This document shows, piece after piece, positions 42,994 through 50,965 of a stretch of DNA of 64,000 nt; the first letter of the stretch is position 1, and every line of letters begins with the position of its first letter. The position numbers were made by a program, and so were the translations under genes. Origin of the DNA: Pararhizobium sp. (GTDB lineage Bacteria > Pseudomonadota > Alphaproteobacteria > Rhizobiales > Rhizobiaceae); the NCBI GenBank assembly GCA_030655075.1, contig JAURWE010000034.1, positions 1 to 64,000 of the forward strand, read 5' to 3'. The notes below the pieces were generated by a model. The model was not told the origin of the DNA. It made no database searches and saw only the letters and a list, made by a program, of their open reading frames with translations.

Positions 42994-43329
42994 ATGTTCA
43001 TTACCGAAGCTTTCGCACAAACGGCAGGTGCCCCGTCCGCCGGCGGTCTCGACATAGTCATGTCGATCCTGCCGTTCCTGCTGATTTTCGTGGTGATGTA
43101 TTTCCTCATCATCCGTCCGCAGCGGGCACAGATGAAACGCCGCGAAGAGCTTCTGAAGAACATTCGCCGCAGCGACCAGGTCGTCACCGGCGGCGGCATT
43201 CTCGGCAAGGTGACCAAGGTCATCGACGACACCGAGCTGGAAGTCGAAATCGCCGAAGGCGTCAAGGTTCGCGTTCTGCGCAGCGGCGTCTCGGAAGTCC
43301 GCGTCAAGGGCGAACCGGTCAAGGAATAG
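42994..43329 (+). CDS. yajC: Preprotein translocase accessory subunit YajC
   Basis: 111 aa. Membrane helix (about 23-42), then IRPQRAQMKRREELL and the GVKVRVLRSGVSEV C-terminus, both standard for YajC. Works with SecDF next to SecYEG. The ATG at 42994 has GAGGAG 7 nt upstream; an ATG at 42952 lacks one. 54 bp before secDF. Confidence 0.95.
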   Translation: MFITEAFAQTAGAPSAGGLDIVMSILPFLLIFVVMYFLIIRPQRAQMKRREELLKNIRRSDQVVTGGGILGKVTKVIDDTELEVEIAEGVKVRVLRSGVSEVRVKGEPVKE

Positions 43330-43383
43330 CATTTTACGGCGGGACACCGGTCCCGCCGCCCACTGGCATTACCAGAGAACCCC

Positions 43384-45933
43384 ATGCTTCATTTTGCCCG
43401 TTGGAAAACCGCTTTGATCTGGCTGACCGTCTTGGCCAGCCTTGTGATCGCCCTGCCGAATGTTTTCAGCGACAAGCAGCTTGAAGCCTTGCCGGGCTGG
43501 TTTCCGGCCAAGAAGATGACCCTCGGTCTCGATCTGCAGGGCGGATCGCACGTCATGCTCAAGATCGAGCGCGGCGACGTCATCAAGGAGAGGCTGCAGG
43601 CGACGATCGACACGATCCGGGCCGCGCTTCAGGAAGCAAAGATCGGCTATACCGGCCTGTCCGGCAGCGGCCAGAACATCCAGGTGACGATCAGCGATAC
43701 GGCCAAGCTGCAAGGCGCCAAGGATTCGCTGAAGGGGCTGCTGGCGCCCGTTGAGACCGGCGGTCTTACCGGCCGGGCGATCAACGAATTGACCCTCGCC
43801 GAGACGGCCGGCGGCCTGCTGCAGTTCCAGATGACCGATGCCGGCATCGACCACCAGGTTTCGCTGGCAGTCTCCCGCTCGATCGACGTGCTGCGCCGCC
43901 GCGTCGATGCACTCGGCACCACCGACCCGGTGATCCGCCGGCAGGGGGCCGACCGCATCGTCGTGCAGGTTCCAGGTCTCGGCGACCCGCAGCGGCTGAA
44001 AGACCTCGTCAGCCAGACGGCAAAATTCTCCTACCGCGCGATCGATGCGTCGATGCCGGTGCAGGATGCGATCGCAGGCAACCCGCCGGCGACGTCAGAA
44101 GTGATCTATTCCATCGACGATCCGCCGACGCCCTATCTGATCGAGAAAAGCCCGCTGCTTTCGGGTGCTGATCTGGTCGATGTGCAGGCGGCGGTCGATT
44201 CCGCCACCAACGATCCCTCCGTCAGTTTCGCTTTCTCTGCAGAGGCGGAGCAGCGGCTGGCAGCGTTAACGCCCACGGCAGGCGCGACCTATGCCATCGT
44301 CTTTGATGATCTGGTGCTTGCCGCACCCGTTCCTCAGCCGGTCTCCGGTTCGAGTGGCCGGATTGCCAGCGGGCTGGACGCCGAGACAGCCGGTGACCTG
44401 GCACTGCTGCTGCGCGCCAGTTCGCTGCCGGCGACCATGACCGTCGTCGAGGAACGCACGGTCGGACCCGGCCTCGGGGCCGATTCCATCAATGCCGGCT
44501 TCATCGCCGGCCTGATCGGCGCCGGTCTCGTCATCGCCTTCATGTTTGCCTTCTACGGACTGTTCGGCCTTATCGCCAACATCGCCGTCGTGCTGAACGT
44601 GGTGATGATCATCGCCATCCTGTCCCTGCTCGGCTTCACGCTGACCTTGCCGGGCATCGCCGGCATCGTGCTGACCATCGGCATGGCGGTCGATGCCAAT
44701 GTGCTGATCTATGAACGCATCCGCGAGAATGTCCGCAGCGGCGCTCCACTGGCCCAAGCCATCTACGGCGGCTTTTCGCGCGCCTTTGCCACGATCATCG
44801 ATGCCAATGTCACCACCTTCATTGCGGCGATCATCCTGTTCTATCTTGGCTCCGGCTCGGTGCGCGGCTTTGCCGTGACACTGGCCGTCGGCCTTCTGAC
44901 CACGGTCTTCACAGCCTTTACGCTGACACGCTGGATGATCGTCCAGTGGTTCGTCGCCCGCCGCCCGGTCGCGCTGCCGAAAGGCATCCGCACCGGCATC
45001 TTCGACGGAACCACCATCCGCTTCATGTCGTTCCGCCGCTACACTTTCGTCATCACCGCCATCCTGTGCATCGGCTCGCTGGTCCTGTTCATGGGCAATG
45101 GCGTGAATTTCGGCGTCGATTTCAAGGGCGGCTCCAATATCGAGCTGAAGGCCAAGAGCGGCGATGCCGACATCGGCAATATCCGCGACCGCCTCGGCGA
45201 ACTGAACCTCGGGGACGTTCAGGTTCAGGGCTTCGGCACCAGCCAGGATGCGCTTATCCGCATCGCCTCGCAGGATGGCGGCGAAAATGCCGAGCAGTCG
45301 GCGCTAACCAAAGTTCGTGACGAACTGGAAGATGAATATGAGTTTCGCCGCGTCGATGTTGTCGGCCCGTCGGTCTCCGGCGACCTAACCTGGTCGGCAA
45401 CCGTGGGCGTGCTGGTGTCGCTGGGTGCGATCCTGCTCTATGTCTGGCTGCGGTTCGAATGGCAGTTCGCCGCCGGTGCCATCATCGCCACGCTGCACGA
45501 CGTTCTCCTGACGCTTGGTCTGTTCGCGCTCACGGGTCTTGAATTCGACCTGACCAGCATCGCCGCCATCCTGACGATCGTCGGCTATTCGTTGAACGAC
45601 ACGATCGTCATCTATGACCGCATCCGTGAAAACCTGCGAAAATATCCGAAAATGCCGATCGGCGTTCTCATCGATATCTCGATCAACGGCACTCTGTCCC
45701 GGACGATCCTGACTTCGGCGACGATCTTTCTGGCGATCTGCGCGCTTTATCTCTTTGGCGGCGAGGTTATCCGCTCGTTTGCCTTCGTCATGCTGTTCGG
45801 CGTCGTCATCGGTACGTTTTCGTCGATCTACATTGCTGGTCCGATCCTCATCCTGTTCCGGTTGCGTCCGGATACTGTCACCAGCAAGGCTGCGGCTGGC
45901 ATGGACGATGGACCAGTTGCGGGAGCGTTGTAA
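43384..45933 (+). CDS. secDF: SecD-SecF fusion translocase subunit
   Basis: 849 aa, two halves in one chain. SecD half (1-about 520): membrane helix, periplasmic P1 region (GLDLQGGSHVML, 40-51), then five membrane helices with AVDANVLIYERIRE. SecF half (about 540-849): GVDFKGGSNIELK, then membrane helices with YSLNDTIVIYDRIRE. The twelve-helix, proton-driven protein pulls exported proteins through SecYEG. Fusion of SecD and SecF is common in some alphaproteobacteria and Gram-positives. Confidence 0.97.
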   Translation: MLHFARWKTALIWLTVLASLVIALPNVFSDKQLEALPGWFPAKKMTLGLDLQGGSHVMLKIERGDVIKERLQATIDTIRAALQEAKIGYTGLSGSGQNIQVTISDTAKLQGAKDSLKGLLAPVETGGLTGRAINELTLAETAGGLLQFQMTDAGIDHQVSLAVSRSIDVLRRRVDALGTTDPVIRRQGADRIVVQVPGLGDPQRLKDLVSQTAKFSYRAIDASMPVQDAIAGNPPATSEVIYSIDDPPTPYLIEKSPLLSGADLVDVQAAVDSATNDPSVSFAFSAEAEQRLAALTPTAGATYAIVFDDLVLAAPVPQPVSGSSGRIASGLDAETAGDLALLLRASSLPATMTVVEERTVGPGLGADSINAGFIAGLIGAGLVIAFMFAFYGLFGLIANIAVVLNVVMIIAILSLLGFTLTLPGIAGIVLTIGMAVDANVLIYERIRENVRSGAPLAQAIYGGFSRAFATIIDANVTTFIAAIILFYLGSGSVRGFAVTLAVGLLTTVFTAFTLTRWMIVQWFVARRPVALPKGIRTGIFDGTTIRFMSFRRYTFVITAILCIGSLVLFMGNGVNFGVDFKGGSNIELKAKSGDADIGNIRDRLGELNLGDVQVQGFGTSQDALIRIASQDGGENAEQSALTKVRDELEDEYEFRRVDVVGPSVSGDLTWSATVGVLVSLGAILLYVWLRFEWQFAAGAIIATLHDVLLTLGLFALTGLEFDLTSIAAILTIVGYSLNDTIVIYDRIRENLRKYPKMPIGVLIDISINGTLSRTILTSATIFLAICALYLFGGEVIRSFAFVMLFGVVIGTFSSIYIAGPILILFRLRPDTVTSKAAAGMDDGPVAGAL

Positions 45934-45936
45934 CGC

Positions 45937-46323
45937 GTGGCCAAGGGCATTGAAATTCGCGAGGCGCATTTTCCAGGCCGCGCCCCCATTGATGCCTACG
46001 GCAATGGTGGCTTTCGCTTTGCCGACATGTCGCATCGCGGCTCGGTGCTGATGCTGCCCTCAGGCATCTATGGCTGGAACATGCTCGAAGGCGGTGCGCT
46101 GACGCCGGAGAATTTCGAGCGCGTGCTCGCCGAAGCCGCCGACATTGAGGTTCTTCTGGTTGGGACGGGCAAGGATATCCGGCCGCTGCCTGCTGCGCTG
46201 AAACAGGCCCTGCGCGAAAATTCCATATCGTCCGACCCGATGAGCACCGGCGCTGCCGTCAGAACCTTCAATGTCATGCTGGCCGAATCGCGTGCTGTCG
46301 CCGCTGCCCTGATTGCGGTCTGA
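45937..46323 (+). CDS. Mth938-like domain protein
   Basis: 128 aa from the GTG at 45937, three bases after the secDF stop. Mth938/DUF498 fold: FRFADMSHRGSVLMLPSGIYGW (read 27-48) and VLLVGTGKDIRPLP (about 68-81). The family includes NDUFAF3, a mitochondrial complex I assembly factor, and the next gene resembles NDUFAF6. The pairing suggests a role in complex I or membrane assembly, which is an inference. Confidence 0.85.
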   Translation: MAKGIEIREAHFPGRAPIDAYGNGGFRFADMSHRGSVLMLPSGIYGWNMLEGGALTPENFERVLAEAADIEVLLVGTGKDIRPLPAALKQALRENSISSDPMSTGAAVRTFNVMLAESRAVAAALIAV

Positions 46324-46336
46324 GAGAGGCCTGACC

Positions 46337-47185
46337 ATGAGCCTCGATGCAGCCTATGCCTATAGCCTCGCAACTTTGCGCGACAGCGACCGCGACCGTT
46401 ATCTCGCCTGCCTGCTGGCGCCGGAAGACAAGCGTGGCGCTATTGCCGCGCTCTATGCTTTCAACGCCGAAATTGCCCGCATCCGTGATCTCGTGCGCGA
46501 ACCCTTGCCCGGCGAAATCCGCATGCAGTGGTGGCGCGATGTTCTCGACGGGGCAGGCGAGGGCGACAGTGCCGCCAATCCGCTGGCCGTGGCGCTGCTC
46601 GATTGCGTCCGCACGTATGCCCTGCCGGTAAACGTCCTGCAGAACCTCATCGATGCACGGGTCTTCGATCTCTACGACGATCCGATGGAAAGCCTGAGCG
46701 CGCTGGAAGGATATGCCGGCGAAACCGCATCGGCCATCATCCAGCTGGCGAGCCTGATCCTCGACCCGGCAAATGCGGCAGCCTCAGCAACGGCTGCCGG
46801 CCATGCCGGTGTTGCCCAGGCCATTGCCGGCATCCTGCTGCTGCTGCCGATTCACCGACGCCGCGGCCAGGTCTATGTCCCGGCCGAACTGCTCGCCGCC
46901 ACCGGGCTTGATCGTGATGGTTTTCTCAAAGGTGACGATCGTGCAGCCGTTGATGCCGTGATCTCGGCTCTCGCAGGTCTTGGCCGGGATCATCTGGCCA
47001 AGGCACGAGCGGCAAACAATATCTCGGCTAAGAATTTTGCGGCCTTTGTTCCCGTGGCCCTGGCCGGACCAGTCTTCGACCGCGCCGAAAAAGCCGGTGC
47101 CAGCCTGTTCGAGAAAGCCATCCTGCCGGCACAGTGGAGGCGGCAATGGTGGATGTGGCGCGCCATCCGCACGCGGCGGTTCTGA
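46337..47185 (+). CDS. Squalene/phytoene synthase-family protein (NDUFAF6-like)
   Basis: 282 aa from the ATG at 46337 (GAGG 7 nt upstream). The fold segments of squalene/phytoene synthase are present (YALYAFNAEIARIRDLV; QWWRDVL; YDDPMESLSALEGYAGETASA). The first Asp-rich diphosphate motif (DxxxD) is lost, as in the complex I assembly factor NDUFAF6. So probably not a terpenoid synthase. It follows the NDUFAF3-like gene, with which it forms a likely assembly pair. Confidence 0.8.
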   Translation: MSLDAAYAYSLATLRDSDRDRYLACLLAPEDKRGAIAALYAFNAEIARIRDLVREPLPGEIRMQWWRDVLDGAGEGDSAANPLAVALLDCVRTYALPVNVLQNLIDARVFDLYDDPMESLSALEGYAGETASAIIQLASLILDPANAAASATAAGHAGVAQAIAGILLLLPIHRRRGQVYVPAELLAATGLDRDGFLKGDDRAAVDAVISALAGLGRDHLAKARAANNISAKNFAAFVPVALAGPVFDRAEKAGASLFEKAILPAQWRRQWWMWRAIRTRRF

Positions 47186-47303
47186 TGACGTCGTTGGCCC
47201 GCAAAACTCACGCAAGCCTCGATCCTTATAAGATCTCTCGCAATAAGCTCGTATCCATGGTCTCATCGATTCGGGAATCAGCGCTGCCGGGAGGGTTTTC
47301 AGC

Positions 47304-47750
47304 ATGATTTGGACTGCAGTAGCGATGACCGTTCTTCTCGCCGGCATCTTCTATATGCGCATGAATGCCCGCGCCGAGGAAAGCGAAGGCCCGGACGCCG
47401 GCCTGGCCATCATCGAATTCGGCCGCGCCTTTCCCGACGAAGCGATCCGGCAGATCCACATGACAGCGGATAGCCAGACCCTGTTCGTCCGCCTGCACGA
47501 CGGAAAAGCCGGCTGCATGCGCAACCAGGGACACCACTATGTCTGCCACCTGATCGAACCCGGCATGGTGCGGGTGCAGAATTCGCCCTCCGGCAAGGGC
47601 CTGATCATGGATTTTCCAGGCTCCGCCTTTCACGGCGGAACCTTCGAATTCCGCAATGCCAAGGAAGCGGCCGAAGTCTCGCTCTGGCTTCTGGGCAGCT
47701 TCCGGCCCAAAAGCGAACTGTCAGCGCCGCTCGCCTCAGACGCGTCTTAG
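47304..47750 (+). CDS. Hypothetical membrane-anchored protein
   Basis: 148 aa. One N-terminal membrane segment (about 4-20) and a soluble domain (about 25-135) outside the cytoplasm, with two cysteines (CMRNQGHHYVC, read about 72-82) in a C-x9-C arrangement. The last four bases overlap the stop of the convergent trmFO. No known domain. Confidence 0.6.
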   Translation: MIWTAVAMTVLLAGIFYMRMNARAEESEGPDAGLAIIEFGRAFPDEAIRQIHMTADSQTLFVRLHDGKAGCMRNQGHHYVCHLIEPGMVRVQNSPSGKGLIMDFPGSAFHGGTFEFRNAKEAAEVSLWLLGSFRPKSELSAPLASDAS

Positions 47751-49165
47751 GTCCGGTCGAGACTTTCCAGCCACGCTGCGCAATCACGCAGGGCGCGTTC
47801 CGCCGTCATCTGCTTCTTGATCACCGTCTTGTCCTTGCCGCGAAAGCGCTTCATGCCCTCGGGCTTCTGGATCGAACCGGGCTCCAGCGGCGGAAACAGG
47901 CCGAAATTGATGTTCATCGGCTGGAAGGAACGCTTGCCCGGCTCATCGTCCGAGACAATGTGTCCGCCGGTGATGTGGTTGAGCAGCGCGCCAAAGGCCG
48001 ATGTGTCCGGCGGCAGGATCAGGCTTTCGCCCTTGCGCTCGGCGGCGGCGAACCGCCCGGCCAGAAGCCCGATGCTGGCGCTTTCGACATACCCTTCGCA
48101 GCCGGTGATCTGGCCGGCAAAGCGCAGGCCCGGCCGCGATTTCAGCGTCAAAGAGCGGTCGAGCAGGATCGGCGAATTGATGTAGGTGTTGCGGTGAAGC
48201 CCGCCCAGCCGGGCGAATTCGGCGTTCTGCAGGCCCGGGATCATCCGGAAAATGCCGGCCTGCGCGCCGTATTTCAGCTTGGTCTGGAAACCGACCATAT
48301 TGTAGAGCGTGCCCAGCGCATTGTCCTGCCGCAGCTGCACGACCGCATAGGCCTTAACCGTGGGATTGTGCGCATTGGTCAGGCCCATGGGCTTCATCGG
48401 CCCGTGCCGCAGGGTCTCGCGGCCGCGCTCGGCCATGACCTCGATCGGCAGGCAGCCGTCGAAATAGGGAGTGCCTTCCCATTCCTTGAAGCCGCCCTTG
48501 TCGCCCGCAATCAGGGCGTCGATGAAGGCACCGTACTGGGCCTCGTCCATCGGGCAGTTGATATAGTCCTTGCCGGTTCCGCCGGGCCCGACCTTGTCGT
48601 AGCGCGACTGGAACCAGCAGATGTCCATGTCGATGCTGTCGGTGTGGACGATCGGTGCGATGGCATCGAAGAAAGCCAGTGCATCGGAACCGGTCTCGGC
48701 CTGAATGGCGGCAGCAAGGCCCGGCGCCGTCAGCGGACCGGTGGCGATGATCGCCTGATCCCAGTCTTCCGGCGGCAGGCCGGTGATTTCCTCGCGGGTG
48801 ACGGTAATCAGTGGCTCGGCCTCGATGAACGCCGTCACGGCCTGCGAAAAGCCGTCGCGGTCGACCGCCAGTGCACCACCGGCCGGCACCTGGTTCTTGT
48901 CGGCGGCCATCATGATCAGCGAGTTGGCCTGGCGCATTTCCGCATGCAGCACGCCGACGGCATTGCTGATGGCGTCATCGGACCGGAAAGAGTTCGAGCA
49001 GACCAGTTCTGCCAACCCATCGGTCTTGTGCGCTTCGGTTTCGCGCACGCCGCGCATTTCGTGGAGGATGACGGGAATGCCTTGGCGGGCGATCTGCCAG
49101 GCAGCTTCCGAACCGGCGAGCCCGCCGCCGATGATGTGAATGGGTGTTGGGGACGATGTTTTCAT
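47747..49165 (-). CDS. trmFO: Methylenetetrahydrofolate-tRNA-(uracil-5-)-methyltransferase TrmFO
   Basis: Flavin- and folate-dependent enzyme making m5U54 in the tRNA T loop. 472 aa from the ATG at 49165. FAD motif IHIIGGGLAGSEAAW (9-23) at the N-terminus; CSNSFRSDD (about 57-65) and GCEGYVESASIGLLAG are family blocks. A longer frame to 49201 lacks a start signal and was rejected. trmFO is found in alphaproteobacteria and Gram-positives, not in E. coli (TrmA). Confidence 0.96.
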   Translation of the reverse strand: MKTSSPTPIHIIGGGLAGSEAAWQIARQGIPVILHEMRGVRETEAHKTDGLAELVCSNSFRSDDAISNAVGVLHAEMRQANSLIMMAADKNQVPAGGALAVDRDGFSQAVTAFIEAEPLITVTREEITGLPPEDWDQAIIATGPLTAPGLAAAIQAETGSDALAFFDAIAPIVHTDSIDMDICWFQSRYDKVGPGGTGKDYINCPMDEAQYGAFIDALIAGDKGGFKEWEGTPYFDGCLPIEVMAERGRETLRHGPMKPMGLTNAHNPTVKAYAVVQLRQDNALGTLYNMVGFQTKLKYGAQAGIFRMIPGLQNAEFARLGGLHRNTYINSPILLDRSLTLKSRPGLRFAGQITGCEGYVESASIGLLAGRFAAAERKGESLILPPDTSAFGALLNHITGGHIVSDDEPGKRSFQPMNINFGLFPPLEPGSIQKPEGMKRFRGKDKTVIKKQMTAERALRDCAAWLESLDRT

Positions 49166-49242
49166 GGGCGGCTGCATATCACGGCACAGCCGTGCGTCCA
49201 ATCATTCAGCGGGCGAATCAACCTGACCGGCGCCCCGGAATC

Positions 49243-49268
49243 AAAAACGGCACCAGATGGTGCCGTTT
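49243..49268 (-). terminator. Rho-independent terminator after first DUF1127 gene
   Basis: Perfect 10-bp stem (AAACGGCACC/GGTGCCGTTT, 49245-49268) with loop AGAT. Read on the minus strand a T run (complement of 49243-49247) ends it, 23 nt beyond the stop. Confidence 0.88.
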
Positions 49269-49291
49269 GGAAGACATTCGACGCTGGACGA

Positions 49292-49435
49292 TTAACGGAA
49301 CGAGCGCGAAGCAATGCCGCGAATGTCGAAGCGTGTGATGCCGATGTCATTGAGAGCGTGGTTGGACAGGCCACCCAGCTCGGCAACGGTACGGCGATAG
49401 TTGATCCAGCTTTTTGCGATACGAATCGGGTTCAT
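49292..49435 (-). CDS. DUF1127 micro-protein, copy A
   Basis: 47 aa: MNPIRIAKSWINYRRT, then a helix-turn LGGLSNHALNDIGITRFDIRG. DUF1127 proteins are very short, basic and abundant in Rhizobiaceae; some affect small-RNA turnover or phosphate and fucose uptake genes. Ribosome site GAGGAAAAGATC before the ATG. Own terminator downstream, TGCA-rich promoter region upstream. Paralogous to copy B at 49858. Confidence 0.88.
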   Translation of the reverse strand: MNPIRIAKSWINYRRTVAELGGLSNHALNDIGITRFDIRGIASRSFR

Positions 49436-49519
49436 GATCTTTTCCTCGAATTTGGTTTGGTGCGACAATAATTTGTCTGCACCGATTGAGGCTGTTTTAC
49501 ACCGGCACCCTGGATTCAT

Positions 49520-49562
49520 GCAGTGCAAAGAAAATGCATCTGCCATGCATTTGTGCAGTGCA
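49520..49562 (-). promoter_or_regulatory. TGCA-rich inverted and direct repeats upstream of DUF1127 copy A
   Basis: AAATGCAT-CTGCC-ATGCATTT (49532-49552) lies between two exact GCAGTGCA octamers (49520-49527 and 49555-49562), 85-130 bp before the start. A similar TGCTGCATTGCACC run sits about 100-115 bp before copy B (near 50103-50120). Possible common regulator site. Confidence 0.45.
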
Positions 49563-49781
49563 TTGCTGCATATCTGAGCAGGCCGCCGATATGGCGCAAA
49601 ATCACCCATCGATTAACGAAGTATGAATGCGCAAGCTGGCGCCGTTAATGTCTTGATATTTTAACGGATTGTTCCGGGGAAGGGCGCTGTCCGGGACAGG
49701 TGCCATGATCAAAGCGCCGCACGCAGACGCTGTGCCTCAAAATCGGGCTTCGAGCCTGTTCCGGCTGGTCTCTAGACAAAG

Positions 49782-49810
49782 AAAAACGCTCCCCGGAAAA
49801 CCGGAGAGCG
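49782..49810 (-). terminator. Rho-independent terminator after second DUF1127 gene
   Basis: Stem CGCTCTCCGG/CCGGGGAGCG (minus strand, one G-T pair) with a TTTT loop, followed by TTTTTC. A second hairpin, GCCGCCGG/CCGGCGGC, lies between it and the stop. The rest of 49436-49857 (422 bp) holds this terminator and the copy A promoter; I see no gene. Confidence 0.85.
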
Positions 49811-49857
49811 CTCTTTAAATTAGGATCGCCGCCGGAAGCCCGGCGGCGAAGGTCTGA

Positions 49858-50001
49858 TTAGCGAACTGCCTGGCGGGCAACCTGGCGAATGTCGCCACGG
49901 CCGATGCCGAGATCGCTGAGTTCGCGGTCGCTCATGCGGCCGAGTTCATTGCAGGTCTGACGATACTTGCGCCAGTTGGTGAAAGAGCGAGTGATGTTCA
50001 T
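49858..50001 (-). CDS. DUF1127 micro-protein, copy B
   Basis: 47 aa: MNITRSFTNWRKYRQTCNEL, then GRMSDRELSDLGIGRGDIRQ, ending VARQAVR. Same length as copy A and clearly related (NWRKYRQT / INYRRT; LSDLGIGRGDIRQ / LNDIGITRFDIRG). Ribosome site AAAGGAAA 7 nt before the ATG. DUF1127 members with this arginine-rich pattern may bind RNA. It sits immediately upstream of two alpha-r14-like RNAs on the same strand. Confidence 0.88.
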   Translation of the reverse strand: MNITRSFTNWRKYRQTCNELGRMSDRELSDLGIGRGDIRQVARQAVR

Positions 50002-50199
50002 GGCTATTTCCTTTCTTGGGGTCCATGCCAGCTGCCATTCCCGGCGCTGACTTCAATCTTCTGATGCTGAATATACGCCGCTTTTTCCCAGGGACCAGAT
50101 GAAATGCTGCATTGCACCCATGCGTTCAGCGCATTTCTTCGTTCATTGTTCGGTCATTATTGCTGAGATTTTGCGCGGGCGGCTGGCGCTGGTTCCGGA

Positions 50200-50330
50200 C
50201 ATGACAACGCCCGCTGGGGGAGGAGGATCCAGCGGGCGTTCTATGAAAGGACCGACAGCCGGGAGGAGGTGGCTGGCGATCGGCCCGGGGTGCGCTTGGG
50301 AGGAGGAGTGCGGCGCCCCGGTCTCACTTC
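50200..50330 (-). ncRNA. Alpha-r14-like small RNA, copy 1 (three anti-Shine-Dalgarno hairpins)
   Basis: Minus strand, read from about 50330: three stems, each with CCTCCTCCC in the loop. Stem 1 at 50321-50285, stem 2 at 50277-50252 (one mismatch), stem 3 a perfect 12-bp stem AACGCCCGCTGG/CCAGCGGGCGTT (50206-50240). This is the known layout of the alpha-r14 sRNA family of rhizobia (NfeR1), which base-pairs with ribosome binding sites. A promoter-like TTGTCT-17 nt-AAGTAT lies upstream (about 50376-50348). The end lacks a clean T run. Ends approximate. Confidence 0.72.
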
Positions 50331-50504
50331 CAAAAGTAATACTTAATGGCGGAAATGCCAGAGACAATATCGAATATTACCTATGCGAAACGTGCATAAC
50401 TACGCGCATATTCAGCCTCAATATGTGTAAAAAATATGCAGAATTTGGCTTTTTGTGGGCGGCGATTGGGATTCTCGGCTTTGACGCGTCTTTTGGCCGC
50501 GTAG

Positions 50505-50625
50505 AAAGATGACGCCCGCTGGGGAGGAGGATCAGCGGGCGTCATTCTAAAATGGCCGACGAGCCCGGGAGGAGGGTGGGCGTCAACCGATCGGACAATG
50601 TCGGGAGGGTGAGCATCGTCCGAAT
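50505..50625 (-). ncRNA. Alpha-r14-like small RNA, copy 2 (three anti-Shine-Dalgarno hairpins)
   Basis: Minus strand, read from about 50625: stem 1 GGACGATG/CATTGTCC (50621-50593) with loop CCCTCCC, stem 2 GACGCCC/GGGCTCGTC (50584-50558) with CCCTCCTCCC, stem 3 a perfect 13-bp ATGACGCCCGCTG/CAGCGGGCGTCAT (50509-50545) with CCTCCTCCC, then CTTTCT. Same three-stem design as copy 1 but with different flanks, so the pair looks like an old duplication. Each would expose an anti-Shine-Dalgarno sequence. Ends approximate. Confidence 0.75.
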
Positions 50626-50965
50626 TCGAAAAGTGCTGCCTGTGGGCAAAACAGGGGATGTCATATCCCATTTGTCTCGAATGCTAGCCACCGTGCGCGC
50701 CTATGTGCGGTCGTCGCGGGGGCAGGCTGGATGCCGTTTTGCGGCATCTCGTTGGCATGAAAGGCATGCTCGGTATGCAAGTCGTCGTTCAGTCGCCGAT
50801 CGAAAGTCTCTACAACCAAGAATGCTCCGAAATCCTTAATGCTTCCTTAATGCTGATGGCCCTGCCAGTTTTGGGTCAGTTCGCGGCCTGTTCAGCGCGC
50901 CGGTATGCTTTTGTTTCCAGACGCTATATCGTCGCTGCAAACACGGAATGATCGGGGGCATGGGA
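50626..50965. other. Gap before the DUF2157 gene
   Basis: 340 bp without a supportable gene. It should hold the promoter of the downstream RNA copy (minus strand, a possible -10 GATATGA near 50658) and that of the plus-strand DUF2157 gene. Short plus-strand open frames here have no ribosome site. Confidence 0.5.

Noticed and set aside
47960..49471. 503-codon plus-strand frame
   Set aside because: Antisense to trmFO, which has clear FAD and family motifs; the product shows no conserved segment.
50099..50512. 137-codon plus-strand frame over the small RNA region
   Set aside because: Coincides with the hairpins of the alpha-r14-like RNAs and uses their GGAGGAGG loops as codons; product has no domain.
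50552..50839. Plus-strand frame starting with GGAGG-like repeats
   Set aside because: The apparent ribosome sites GGGAGGAGG are the complements of RNA loops, not translation signals.
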